The notes under the pieces were generated by a model. The model did not search any database. It saw nothing but the letters and a program-made list of their open reading frames with translations, and was not told the origin of the DNA. Shown piece by piece: positions 55,509 through 64,000 of a stretch of 64,000 nucleotides of DNA (positions are counted from its first letter, which is position 1; the number at the start of each line of letters is the position of its first letter). The stretch comes from Nannochloropsis oceanica (lineage: Eukaryota > Sar > Eustigmatophyceae > Eustigmatales > Monodopsidaceae): contig CP038135.1 in assembly GCA_004519485.1 (NCBI GenBank), positions 310,001-374,000 of the forward strand. Reading direction: 5' to 3'. The translations under genes were made by a program, and so were the position numbers.

Positions 55509-56070
55509 AGCATCGGCGTACGAGGCTCAGTAGTACATTCTCATCGTCGTGCATGCGTGGGGCCTGCCATGGTTGTGTACTATGACGTGTGGGCAAAGGC
55601 TATCGGGGCCGCGTGCCCCACTATCAGATGCCCCATCCCATCCCATTCCTAAGCTACCACGACGTAAAAGAAACACGGAGTCCAACTTGCCATCTCTCAA
55701 GCTTTCCCACACCACCCTTGCAACTGCAGCCACAGCTCACCTCACCTGCTGCTTTTAATTAGAGAAGCCCCCGGAGAAGAAGAAACGTCGTCACACTTGC
55801 CTTCGTTTACCAAGGGCTCCTAAAACGAAAACACCACATAGCAGACAGCCACGGAAGCAGCACAAAGCTGACGGAAAGTATCTCGCGGGAAGAGCAGCAG
55901 CACCACCACCACCACCAGCAGCAGCAGCACCAGCAGCACCAGCAGCATCAACAACACCAGCTGCAGCAGCAGCATTAGGTCCTTGCTCTGAAAATTTCCA
56001 AGCAAGACAGTTCCCATTTCTGCGGCACCACCACCTATTTCCTTCGTCCAAGTAGACTAGCCACGACACC
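55509..56070. promoter_or_regulatory. Divergent intergenic region
   Basis: Between the starts of the DUS2 gene (minus) and the carrier gene (plus). A CAC/CAG tract at 55906-55975 precedes the carrier start by about 100 bases. No gene supported; a minus-strand ORF here is a by-product of that tract. Confidence 0.45.
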
Positions 56071-57069
56071 ATGGACGAGCTCGCTGCGCAGGAGCTCGAG
56101 ATCCATGAGAATACGGCTGGGAACATTGTCCCGACTTTGCACTCGTTTATTGGTGGATGTGTAGGTGGCCTAGTCTCGCTTGTCGCTGGACAGCCGTTTG
56201 ACACAATCAAGGTCCGCCTTCAAACTTCAACGAAATTCGCCGGCGCCGGGGACTGTTTTCGGCAGCTGCTTGCCAACGAAGGCCCTTTGGCACTGTTCAA
56301 AGGCATGTCCTCGCCTGTTCTCTCCGCTTCCCTCGTGAACGCCATCGTTTTCTCCTCCTACAACGAAACCATGACCCTCATGAAAAGAGAAGCGGCGGAC
56401 TCCAGCAGCATCAGCAGCAAACCCACCTACGACCAAGTCTTTGTCGCTGGCTCCGTGGCCGGCGGGCTGCAGTCCTCAGTTCTCACCCCCACAGAGCTGG
56501 TCAAATGCCGCTTGCAGATACAGATGACTTCTCCCCGATCTCAGGGCTTGGTGCAATGTATTCGGGACGTCTTTAAGGAAAGGGGTTTCCGGGGTTTTTT
56601 CGCGGGATTAGGCCCTACTTTGCTGCGGGATTTGCCGGCGTTCGGCTGTTATTTCTCACTGTATGAAATCACAAAGGACGTGTTGGAGAGCAATGGGCGA
56701 TCGTTGTGGTTGAGTTCATGTGCGGCGGGGGGATTGGCCGGGTGCCTGTCGTGGGCCGTGGTCTACCCGATCGACGTCATAAAAACCACCATGCAGACAC
56801 AACAAGGGCCAGGGCCTCGGGTGGGCATGCTCAAGACAGCGACGAGGCTCCTCGAGACAACGGGGCCGGCAGTATTTTTCAGGGGTATGTCGGTGGCGCT
56901 TCTGAGGGCACTGCCGGTAAATTGTATTGTCTTTCCCGTGTACGAATGGACGGTGGAGTTTTTGGGAAATGTGGATACGGTGCATAGCACTAGAAGGATT
57001 GTCAAGCCGCCGGCACCGGAGAGCAGCGGCGGCAATAGTAATAGTAATAGCGGAATTCCAGCGACCTGA
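56071..57069 (+). CDS. Mitochondrial carrier (SLC25 family), ornithine/carnitine-type
   Basis: Single-exon ORF of 332 residues with the three tandem carrier repeats, each two helices. The P-x-[D/E]-x-[I/V]-[K/R]-x-[R/K] signatures are QPFDTIKVRLQT, TPTELVKCRLQI and YPIDVIKTTMQT, each followed by a matrix loop with G-x(n)-F/L-[F/Y]-[K/R]-G (GPLALFKGM, GFRGFFAGL, TGPAVFFRGM). PTELVKCRLQ with Glu in place of Asp in the second repeat is typical of the ornithine, basic amino acid and carnitine/acylcarnitine subgroup. It would exchange a metabolite across the inner membrane; the exact substrate cannot be decided from these motifs. The C terminus has a short Ser/Asn extension from an AGT/AAT run. 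Confidence 0.93.
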   Translation: MDELAAQELEIHENTAGNIVPTLHSFIGGCVGGLVSLVAGQPFDTIKVRLQTSTKFAGAGDCFRQLLANEGPLALFKGMSSPVLSASLVNAIVFSSYNETMTLMKREAADSSSISSKPTYDQVFVAGSVAGGLQSSVLTPTELVKCRLQIQMTSPRSQGLVQCIRDVFKERGFRGFFAGLGPTLLRDLPAFGCYFSLYEITKDVLESNGRSLWLSSCAAGGLAGCLSWAVVYPIDVIKTTMQTQQGPGPRVGMLKTATRLLETTGPAVFFRGMSVALLRALPVNCIVFPVYEWTVEFLGNVDTVHSTRRIVKPPAPESSGGNSNSNSGIPAT

Positions 57070-57376
57070 AGGGGGAGGGAAGCCAAGGAGAAAAAGATTG
57101 TACCATAGTGTGAGCCGACACAGCAGGAGCAGCAGCAGCTGAAGTAGCAACCGCGAGTGATGCGTAGCCAGAGAAAGGGTGATTCTGTACACAAATATTA
57201 AGCTTATGTTATATAGATGAACGTGTGACATCGCGTGAGGCGGTGAGGGTCAGGCGGCCACTCCTCTCTCCTCCCCCCGAAATATATTTGAAAGCTCACA
57301 CAAAAGCTAGAAATATAAGTACTAAATGAAGAGCACGCTCAAATACTGACTCACATCAAAATACATCATTCCTTCG
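57070..57376. other. Convergent 3' flanks
   Basis: Tail-to-tail region between the carrier gene and the uS15 gene. No gene supported. Confidence 0.5.
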
Positions 57377-57874
57377 TTACGTAAACCCCGTCAAATTCAA
57401 CTCCTTGATCACATGCTGATAAGCCCCGAAGTCCTTCCGCCGCAAGTACTGCATCAAGTTACGCCGCCTCGTCAGCAAAGACGTGTACCCACGACGGGCC
57501 GCTTTATCTTGCCTGTTTGTTGCGCAATGGTCTTTGATGTGCTGGATGCGGATCGTCAAACAAGCCACCTGCACAGACGTGGAGCCTGTGTCGCCTGGTC
57601 GGACGCCAAACTTCTCAATTCCCAGCTGCTTCTCGGCTTGCTTGCGTTCGGGTGCGTCGGCGTTGTCAATGTTTAAAGCCCGTTCTACTGGCTCGGGGAC
57701 GGATTGCAGCAGGCTGGCTGGGGTCAGGTACTTGTACAAAGGCGTGGCGATGGAGGAAAAGGAGTCTGACGGGGCGGCTGAGGAGGAGAGCGGGCGACAA
57801 GTCGGGGAGGCGGGAGGAGGCAGGGACGAGGGCGAGGACAAGCGGACCGAATAAAGAAGCCGCTGGCGCCACAT
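57377..57874 (-). CDS. MRPS15: Mitochondrial small-subunit ribosomal protein uS15
   Basis: ORF of 165 residues. The C-terminal 85 residues are bacterial-type uS15: FGVRPGDTGSTSVQVACLTIRIQHI, DHCATNRQDKAARRGYTSLLTRRRNLMQYL, then a short end. The H-x(6)-D-x(n)-R-R-x-L-x-x-L-V-x-x-R-R-x-L-L-x-Y-L core is conserved, so it should bind 16S-type rRNA helices 20-22 and take part in early small-subunit assembly. The first 80 residues start MWRQRLLYSVRLSSPSSLP, an Arg/Ser presequence without a hydrophobic signal, which favours the mitochondrion over the plastid. Cys in the third line of the core (VACL) and the shortened tail are mild departures from bacterial copies. Confidence 0.92.
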   Translation of the reverse strand: MWRQRLLYSVRLSSPSSLPPPASPTCRPLSSSAAPSDSFSSIATPLYKYLTPASLLQSVPEPVERALNIDNADAPERKQAEKQLGIEKFGVRPGDTGSTSVQVACLTIRIQHIKDHCATNRQDKAARRGYTSLLTRRRNLMQYLRRKDFGAYQHVIKELNLTGFT

Positions 57875-58603
57875 AACTTATGAGGTCTTGTGTATGTGTA
57901 CCTGTGTAGTATTCATGTGTGGTCATTGTGTGAGAAGAGCGATGTGGTCAAGTTGTATGTCGCGTGAGGATCTTCAGGGATGATGCTTCATGATGAGTGG
58001 CCGATAGGAAGACCAGGAATCCGCCGCCTGCTGAAGCATTACAGCCTTTGTACTATCGATGCAGCGGTGATGTCAATAACATGTGAGCGCTCCCCTTCCA
58101 AAATGGCATACGTGCAACGAATGAAAGACGAGACCCTGCCCGCCCACCGTTTCCGGGCTCCGGGTCACATCTCGCAGCAAGGGGGAGGTTCGCTTTGAAG
58201 CGTACAAATCTACGTCGCTCACTAAAGCTGTCTAGAGACATGATTCTAATGCTGCACACCATGGTTAGTATCTAGCTCAACCAGAATCTGGTACACTTTA
58301 CGCTGAAATTGCAAAACATGCCCCCTCTTCCCCCAGAAAAAGCAAAGTCCCCGTTTTTCCACCAAGAGAACAAAATAAATTGACAAAGAGATCAGCGCCG
58401 CCATTTCTTCGTGCGGAATTATATCTTTTGCTCAAACCCATGCAGACTAATTGTTCAGTGTGCACGCGTCTGGATGGGCCTCAAGCCATAACACGTTTGC
58501 TAAATCTCAAACCAAAAAATGCCCGGTAAACTGCACAATAGAAGGGATGTACATGTAAAATACTCGCTGGCGACCCCGCCCCTGTGACCATTTCCCCTTG
58601 ACC
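57875..58603. other. Intergenic, uS15 to unknown ORF
   Basis: Contains the uS15 promoter and the 3' flank of the next minus-strand ORF. No gene or RNA supported. Confidence 0.45.
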
Positions 58604-59056
58604 TCAATCCCCATGCCCGGGACAGGACACCAAAGATTGCGCACAAGCTCTCAGCAGTGCTACTTCTACCACACCGGTCGTCGCCCTTACTCGGAATAGA
58701 CAGGTGTGAAGCTGGAGTTTATCCAAGTCATCATACGCAAAGCCAGGCGAAAAGAACGCCGAAATTTTCCAGCCATACTTTGCAGCAAACCATATCCTGT
58801 GTACGATGAAAATTGTTGCGACCTCACCCGGGTCGTCCGGATATATCAGTGAGTCAACCTCCTCAAACTTGAAAAGAACGCCGGCAGGAGTCATGACGCC
58901 GCTTGTACTGCTGCCCTCTAATTCGGGCATTGTGCACCGATGCTGGCCACTGACCGCATAGTTACTAAGCCCAAACGATAGAGTGTCAGCGTAAGCAGCA
59001 AACATGGACTGTAAAGATCCGGGAAACGCGCTTGCGTTTGTCATCGCATTATCCAT
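58604..59056 (-). CDS. Unknown ORF, 150 residues
   Basis: The ATG at 59056 opens a frame of normal, mixed composition without low-complexity bias, which is rare for a chance ORF here. Aromatic-rich segments (ATIFIVHRIWFAAKYGWKI, SAFFSPGFAYDD) and three Cys in the second half suggest a folded domain, but I recognise nothing. It ends 75 bases from the stop of the plastid-targeted gene upstream on the same strand, and may be an independent small gene or the last exon of a larger one. Confidence 0.4.
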   Translation of the reverse strand: MDNAMTNASAFPGSLQSMFAAYADTLSFGLSNYAVSGQHRCTMPELEGSSTSGVMTPAGVLFKFEEVDSLIYPDDPGEVATIFIVHRIWFAAKYGWKISAFFSPGFAYDDLDKLQLHTCLFRVRATTGVVEVALLRACAQSLVSCPGHGD

Positions 59057-59131
59057 TTGGCGCCATCTCTCTTTTTATTACGCGAAACACACAAGGAGCG
59101 GGCCAACACCCTGCTTCCCCGGTGAATAAGG

Positions 59132-59638
59132 CTAGGGAGACAACGGCACTGTCACCCCTGTTGAGCTTACAATCACCACTTCTGCGTGCGCCACGCCCTT
59201 CTCTGTGTCCACCGACCCCAAATGCCAACGAAGGAGATTCGAGCCCTTGAAGTACTCCTCCAAGAACGTGCGGTAATTCCCCGGATCGTCTTGCAAAGGA
59301 ATCTCGAGCGTGTGCAAACTCAGCACTTGTTCGCCCTCTTTTTCGTCGTCGTAACTAGTGGCTCCAGCCCCGAAAATTGTTGTGGTGGTTGTGGACGTGG
59401 CGCAGATGACGGAACAAGAAAGAGGGCAGAGGCCCAGCACGGGGTGACTCTTGGTGGCGGCCCGCGAACCGGTGCTCTTCACACCAGGAATCATAAAGGC
59501 AGAGGTAGGTAGAGGTAGTATTGTAAGGAGAAGGAGCCCGATCAGTGGCACAGCCACCAGTGGTGTGCGCGTGATACGCACGGAGCTCGACCAGCGGGGC
59601 TGACTGGAGGCGCAGGAGAAGAGTGTTGCCGAGGACAT
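59132..59638 (-). CDS. Plastid-targeted protein of unknown function
   Basis: ORF of 168 residues from the ATG at 59638; the frame is open to 59815, but the preferred start fits the leader. The N terminus (RITRTPLVAVPLIGLLLLTILPLPTSA is its core; hydrophobic part about 18-42) ends TSA/FMIPG, the plastid presequence junction of stramenopiles. A Thr-rich transit segment follows to about residue 95. The mature part is only about 75 residues (DDEKEGEQVLSLHTLEIPLQ, NYRTFLEEYFKGSNLLRWHL, HAEVVIVSST) with a beta-alpha-beta look. The family is not recognised. It shares its leader type, but no visible sequence, with the unknown protein at 9.7-10.2 kb. Confidence 0.65.
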   Translation of the reverse strand: MSSATLFSCASSQPRWSSSVRITRTPLVAVPLIGLLLLTILPLPTSAFMIPGVKSTGSRAATKSHPVLGLCPLSCSVICATSTTTTTIFGAGATSYDDEKEGEQVLSLHTLEIPLQDDPGNYRTFLEEYFKGSNLLRWHLGSVDTEKGVAHAEVVIVSSTGVTVPLSP

Positions 59639-59998
59639 GATGATTTCGATGCAGCTCTCTGCAGGCAGTGTGAACCTGTGAATGTGTAGATGTGGGTGCG
59701 ATGTGTGAATGTGGATTGGTCCTGTCTGTGATGTGGTGAAGAAGTGTCCAAGCAAGCAACAGGCCTTTGGTCGTGCTGGTGGAAGCGAGAGAAGCTTCTC
59801 CATCCGTCCGGCCATGCTGGTACGTATTTGTCTGCTTCTTTCTCAGTCTTGCATGCGACACGAGCACGATGACAATAGTACTGTCATGAGATATTCTTCC
59901 GGCATCTTACCCACACTTCTGGCTTTAACACAAGAAAAGCACAGGCAGCAAGCCACGCACCCACGCACCACCGCTAAATCAGCTACAGACGCTCGCAT
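59639..59998. promoter_or_regulatory. Divergent promoter region
   Basis: Lies between the starts of the plastid protein (minus) and the ESF1 gene (plus). CA-rich, no TATA box obvious. Confidence 0.45.
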
Positions 59999-62643
59999 AT
60001 GGCCAAGAAGAAAGACACGGCCAGACAGGCCATGCCTTCCTCCCGCCGCACTGAGGAGGTGCCCGTCATGGAGGACCCTCGCTTCAGCTCTATGCACTCG
60101 GCGCCGGTACGTTTCTTGATAATCTTGTCTCCCTTCCCAACTTAACTTTTCCAAGCCGACCTCCCCACCCCCCCTCCTCTTTTTCCTCCACTCATCCTCC
60201 CCCAAACCCCCCCGTAATACCATTTCATTAGACCTTCCAGCGCATTCCTAAGGACGATCGTAAATTCAAGATTGACCCCCGGTTCAAAGCCGTGCTGACA
60301 GACGATCGTTTTCGAGCAGTAGATGGAGGAAAGGTGGACAAGCGGGGTAAAAAAATGAAGAAACGCGAAAAGGTGGTGGATGACTTCAAGGCTTTCTATA
60401 CCGTTGATGGAGAGGAGGGGGGCGACCAAAGTGCGAAGAAGATGGGAAAGGGAGATGAGGAGGAGAAAGAGGGGTTCACTCGAAGAGGAAGGAAGAAGGG
60501 GGAAAGAAAGCAATCTAAGGAGGCACAGCCAGATCCGCGTTTCCAGTTGCGCCCGGAGCAGCAAGACGACGAGAAAGAGGAGGAAGAGAAAGATAAAGAG
60601 GGAAAGGAGGAAGAAGAGGAGGAGGAGAAAGAGGAGTGCGGAGACGATGGAGCTGAGGGGAAGAAGAAGGACGATAAAATAAAAAAGAAGTCCTCTCCTT
60701 CCCACAACGAGGACGAAGACCGACTGGAGTACCTGAATCGCCTCGCCCGCGGAGAGATCAGTGATGCCTCCACATCGTCCTCCACTGGCACCTCCTCCTC
60801 TTCCTCTTCCTCTGAAAATGACTCCTCGGGTTTCGAAAGCGAAGACGAAGAACCCCAAGCTGACGACGACGATGACGACGATGATGTCATCGAATCGAGG
60901 AAGCTCGACGAGGCGCCAATTCCTATGGGTGAAGCCACCTCCCGTATAGCCATCATGAACTGTGACTGGGAGCATTTAAAGGCCTTGGATATTTTGGGCA
61001 TTCTGCTATCGTTTAAGCCGGGGGAGGGGAAGGTGGAGAGGGTCCGAGTGTATGTTTCGGATTACGGGAAGGAGAAGATGGAGGAGGATGCAAAGAGGGG
61101 ACCCGGGTTTATGCTGAAGGAGGGAGGCCCGGGGGAAGGAAGGAAGGAGCAGGAGGCACACGAGGAGGACAAGGAGTGTGAGGATGAAGGGAGTGTGGGT
61201 AGTGAGGAGGAGGACGAGGAGGAGGGAGGGGAGGAGGTGAACCAGGAAATGATGCGTGCGTATGAAGTCCAGAAGTTGAGGTATTATTTCGCGGTGGCGG
61301 AATGTGATAGCGTCAATACGGCTTCGAAGCTGTACGATGAGGTGGACGGCCTTGAATTTGAAAATTCAAGTTCGCAGATTGACGTCCGATTCGTTCCTCC
61401 CGATGTGGAGTTTGAGGGGAGAGAGGTGAGAGATGAGGCAAGTGGGGGCTCTTTACCTGTCACGTACGAGCCACCCGTGTTTGTGACCAAGGCGCTGCAG
61501 CAGACTAAAGTGGAGTGCACATGGGAGGCGGGGGATGGAGAGAGAGAGCGGAAGTTAACTCAGTACCATAAGTGGCATGAGATGGACGAGGATGACTTGG
61601 GCGCGTATTTGGCCAGTAGTAGTAGTGAGGAGGAGGAGGAGGAGGAGGAGGAGGAGGAGGAGGAGGATGAGGAGGAGGGAGGGAAAAAGCAGAAGGGACG
61701 AAAAGAAGAACGGAGGAAGAAGTTGAGAAATTTGTTGTTGGGCGGATTGGTGGGGGAGGAGGAGGAGGAGGAGGAGGAGGAGGAGGAGGGAGGGAGGGAG
61801 GGAGGGGGGTTCAAGGAAGTGACGTACGTGCCGGGGAAGCTGGCCAAGAGTAAGTGGGAGAAGAGGAAGAAAGAGGAGGAGGAAGAGAAGGAGAGGGAAG
61901 AGGAAACGCCGTTTGAGGCGTTGTTAAGGAAGAGGAAGGAGAAGAGAAAGGAGAAGAGGGCGATGAAGAAGGAGGAAAAGCGAGGGGGAAGAGGAGGGAG
62001 GGGGGATGAAGGGGAGGTGGGAGGAGGGGAGGAGGAGGAAGAGGAGGACGACTTCTTTTCTGAAGGTATCCGCGATGGGAAGAACGATAAGAAGAATAAG
62101 AGGAATAAGAAGGGAAAGCGCGCCGAGGACGAGAAGGAAGAGGACGAAGAGGACGAAGAGGAGGAGGGTCCTGCCGCAAGGAAGCGAAAGGAGGAAGAGT
62201 TGGAGTTGTTGTTTGCAGGGGAGGATAAGGAGGAGCAACTGCGTGATTTTGACATGCGGGCGTTGGAGAGGAAGGAGAGATTAAAGGGGAAGAAGCTCAA
62301 GGGGAAAAGGAAGAGGAAGGAGGAGAAGAGGGGGGAGGTCATGCCCGGGGGGGGCTTTGAGGTGGACGTGCAGGATGAGAGGTTCAGTGCTTTGTTTGAA
62401 GGAGATGCGAGGTACGGGATTGATAGGACGAATAAGGAGTATAAGCAAACAGAGGGCATGGCGGTCATTATGGGAGAGCAGAGCAAAAGACGGAGAATGA
62501 AGGAGAGAGGGGGGGGGGGCAGAGGAGAGGAGGAGGGCGGAGGTGGAGAGTGGGAAGGAGAGGAAGGAAAAGAAAGAGAGGGAGAGGAAGAAATGTGCGA
62601 TGGGAGCGGAAGAAGTGGGGGAGAAGAAGGCGTCGTCATTTAG
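59999..62643 (+). CDS. ESF1: Nucleolar pre-rRNA processing protein ESF1
   Basis: Exons 59999-60106 and 60232-62643 join in phase to 839 residues. ESF1 is a nucleolar protein needed for 18S rRNA maturation. The conserved start reads DPRFSSMHSAP, then after the splice FQRIPKDDRKFKIDPRFKAVLTDDRF, matching the ESF1 pattern DPRF...F-x-x-P-K-K-D-x-K-x-x-I-D-x-R-F. The middle has SRIAIMNCDWEHLKALDILGILLSF and VERVRVYVSDYGKEKM, then LRYYFAVAECDSVNTASKLYDEVDGLEFE and QIDVRFVPPDVEF. The C-terminal NUC153 motif is FEVDVQDERFSALFEGDARYGIDRTNKEYKQ. Between them lie very long Glu/Lys/Arg tracts encoded by GAG/GGA repeats. These are typical of the family but extreme here, and they make a splice or length error in the last third possible. 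Confidence 0.93.
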
Positions 62644-63698
62644 TAAGTTGGTGCACAATATCGCACGAGGTGCGACAGCGAAAAACTAGCTGTAAAAGAG
62701 AGAGGGGGGGGGGTGTGGGGGAGAGGAAGAGTCGCAGGGAGGGAAGGAGGAGAAGGACATATTTTTTGTGGGCAAAACGAAGAAGAGGTAAAGGATGGAC
62801 GGGAAGAAGTAGAGGCGAAGATGGTCATGAAAACGAAGAAAAATCAAGCAAAGAAGGCCAAGAACAAAAAAGATAGGAGGAAGGTGAGGAGGAGAAGGAG
62901 GAGGAGGAGGAGGAGGAGGCACAAAGGCCGGCGTATATAGCACACGGATTATCTCCCTCCTATTCCCTGATTAAATTCGATATTTTCTATTTTCGCATAG
63001 GCCGTCTGCTCGGCTTCGTCATCGTCCGTTCTTTACACACATGCAAGCTTTCTTCCCCCCCCTTACCTCACCTTGTATCTCCCTTGCCTGTCCGCGATCC
63101 ACCTCCTTGCAGACGAAATGCTTCTTCCAAAATCATAATGTTTACTTGCAATTCATTTCATTGGGACGAATGAATGAACGAACGATCATGGACCGGCGAA
63201 AGGGATGAGAAGAGGGTTTAGGGGAGGGAACGAGAGAAAAAGGGAAGGAAACTCGCGCAGGGCCCATTCATAACGCGACTTTCCTGCTTCCATGGCTTTC
63301 TCTTCCTGTCGGTCCCTTTCAACCCCTCTTCTCGTCGTTCTTTCTCATTCTTTACCTCGATCTAATCATCTCTCCTCCATTGGTGGTCTTTCTATTCCCG
63401 TGCACCGTTCTGGATCGTACACAGCGAAATGGCCAAAGACGAAGAACAGAATAAAAGGGGGAGAGAAATAGAGGTCAGTGGTATCAGTCAGATAAGACCT
63501 ACTCGACCCTATTCTTTCCCTCTCTGACATCCTGACATCCCTCCTCTCTCCTCCCTCCCTCCTCCCAAACACAGCAACCCGGCGCAAACCTTGAGCCGCC
63601 TTCCCCCCCTTTCCGCCCACCAATCGCAACAGCATCGATGAATCCCCTTCTCTCAACCCCCCCGTCGCTCTCGACCTCGATTACACCCACAACCTGCC
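62644..63698. other. Convergent 1-kb intergenic region
   Basis: Tail-to-tail region between ESF1 and the right-edge gene. The first 300 bases continue the purine-rich microsatellite of the ESF1 end, with an open Arg/Lys frame (62713-62940). The rest is unremarkable. Confidence 0.5.
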
Positions 63699-64000
63699 CT
63701 AAAACTCTAACGCCCCCTCCGCAACCGGCGTCACGGTCCTTGACCCTTCCCTCCCCCCTGACTGCCCATCCACCCCTCCCACGCCATTTAAGCCCCCCAC
63801 CACCGCCGTTGCATCCTCTCCTGCCCGCCTCGCCCCCTGCCCTCCCCCCTCATTTCCCCCCCCCCCTTCCTCCTCCCCTACCAGACACGTCAATGGCCCT
63901 ACTGCCCCTGGCACCCGCGGTGTCCCGTCCGGACCCAGCAACGCAAACACTGCCTGCTGATCGCTATCCATATTCAACTTCTCCAAACTCGGTACCGACA
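63699..64000 (-). CDS. C-terminal end of a gene cut by the window edge
   Basis: The minus-strand frame ending at 63699 stays open through the right edge, giving at least 100 residues; the start lies outside. The visible part begins LEKLNMDSDQQAVFALLGPD, which looks like a genuine folded or helical segment, and then GTPRVPGAVGPLTCLVGEEE followed by Gly-rich low complexity to EGALEF. The family cannot be told. Alternatively the frame is a chance product of the pyrimidine-rich plus strand, but the first 45 residues argue against that. Confidence 0.45.
   Translation of the reverse strand, partial: SVPSLEKLNMDSDQQAVFALLGPDGTPRVPGAVGPLTCLVGEEEGGGGNEGGGQGARRAGEDATAVVGGLNGVGGVDGQSGGREGSRTVTPVAEGALEF

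Noticed and set aside
61560-62639. 359-residue Ser/Pro-rich minus-strand ORF.
   Set aside because: It is the reverse of the GAG/GGA repeats in the ESF1 gene, which has clear family motifs on the plus strand.
1-64000. Search for CRISPR arrays, tRNA or rRNA genes, LTR elements and transposases.
   Set aside because: No regularly spaced repeats, cloverleaf-like segments with the expected T-loop, rRNA cores, paired long terminal repeats or integrase/transposase motifs were seen. A covariance-model scan would be needed to exclude small RNA genes.

Overview
The window is nuclear DNA of a compact, GC-rich eukaryotic genome. Genes are dense on both strands, with few short GT-AG introns (about 100-300 bases), and there are no operons. 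Several proteins carry a hydrophobic signal peptide ending in an Ala-Phe or similar step (..TQA/FF.., ..TTA/FS.., ..TSA/FM..), the two-part plastid presequence of algae with secondary red plastids. Together with a plant-type L-galactono-1,4-lactone dehydrogenase and the intron style, this points to a photosynthetic stramenopile. A eustigmatophyte such as Nannochloropsis/Microchloropsis is my best guess, by inference only.

Layout, left to right. 0.9-10.3 kb: a secreted Pro-Thr-rich protein with Asp-box-like repeats, a three-exon secreted lipocalin, a PTAR1-like prenyltransferase-alpha-repeat protein and a plastid-targeted unknown. 11-25.5 kb: an ABCG half-transporter with a cysteine-rich ectodomain, a DIX-like/auxilin-J-domain protein, L-galactono-1,4-lactone dehydrogenase, a TruD/PUS7 pseudouridine synthase and two adjacent unknown ORFs. 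27-42 kb: a Gln-rich protein, a histidine acid phosphatase with a membrane anchor, a RING protein, an alpha-arrestin, a class IV aminotransferase and a four-helix membrane protein. 42.7-52.4 kb: tubulin cofactor C, a four-exon purple acid phosphatase, a thioredoxin/zeta-type P-loop kinase fusion, a SET methyltransferase and a small secreted Cys protein. 53-64 kb: a long inverted repeat, tRNA-dihydrouridine synthase DUS2, a mitochondrial carrier, mitochondrial uS15, two small unknowns (one plastid-targeted), nucleolar ESF1 and a gene cut by the right edge.

The genes are housekeeping and unrelated to one another: RNA modification (PUS7, DUS2), ribosome biogenesis (ESF1, uS15), trafficking and cytoskeleton (auxilin-like, arrestin, TBCC, PTAR1), mitochondrial metabolism (GLDH, carrier), plastid proteins and secreted hydrolases. 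I see no biosynthetic cluster, defence locus, virus, transposase or CRISPR array. The most unusual items are two domain fusions (DIX-like + auxilin J; thioredoxin + zeta-type kinase), a roughly 340-base fold-back inverted repeat, a relic of a duplicated exon start in the acid phosphatase gene, and a recurring purine-5'/pyrimidine-3' arrangement of introns. GGGA/GGA microsatellites are very common and enter coding exons as Gly/Arg/Glu-rich inserts. Exon limits were set by hand from splice consensus, reading phase and family conservation.
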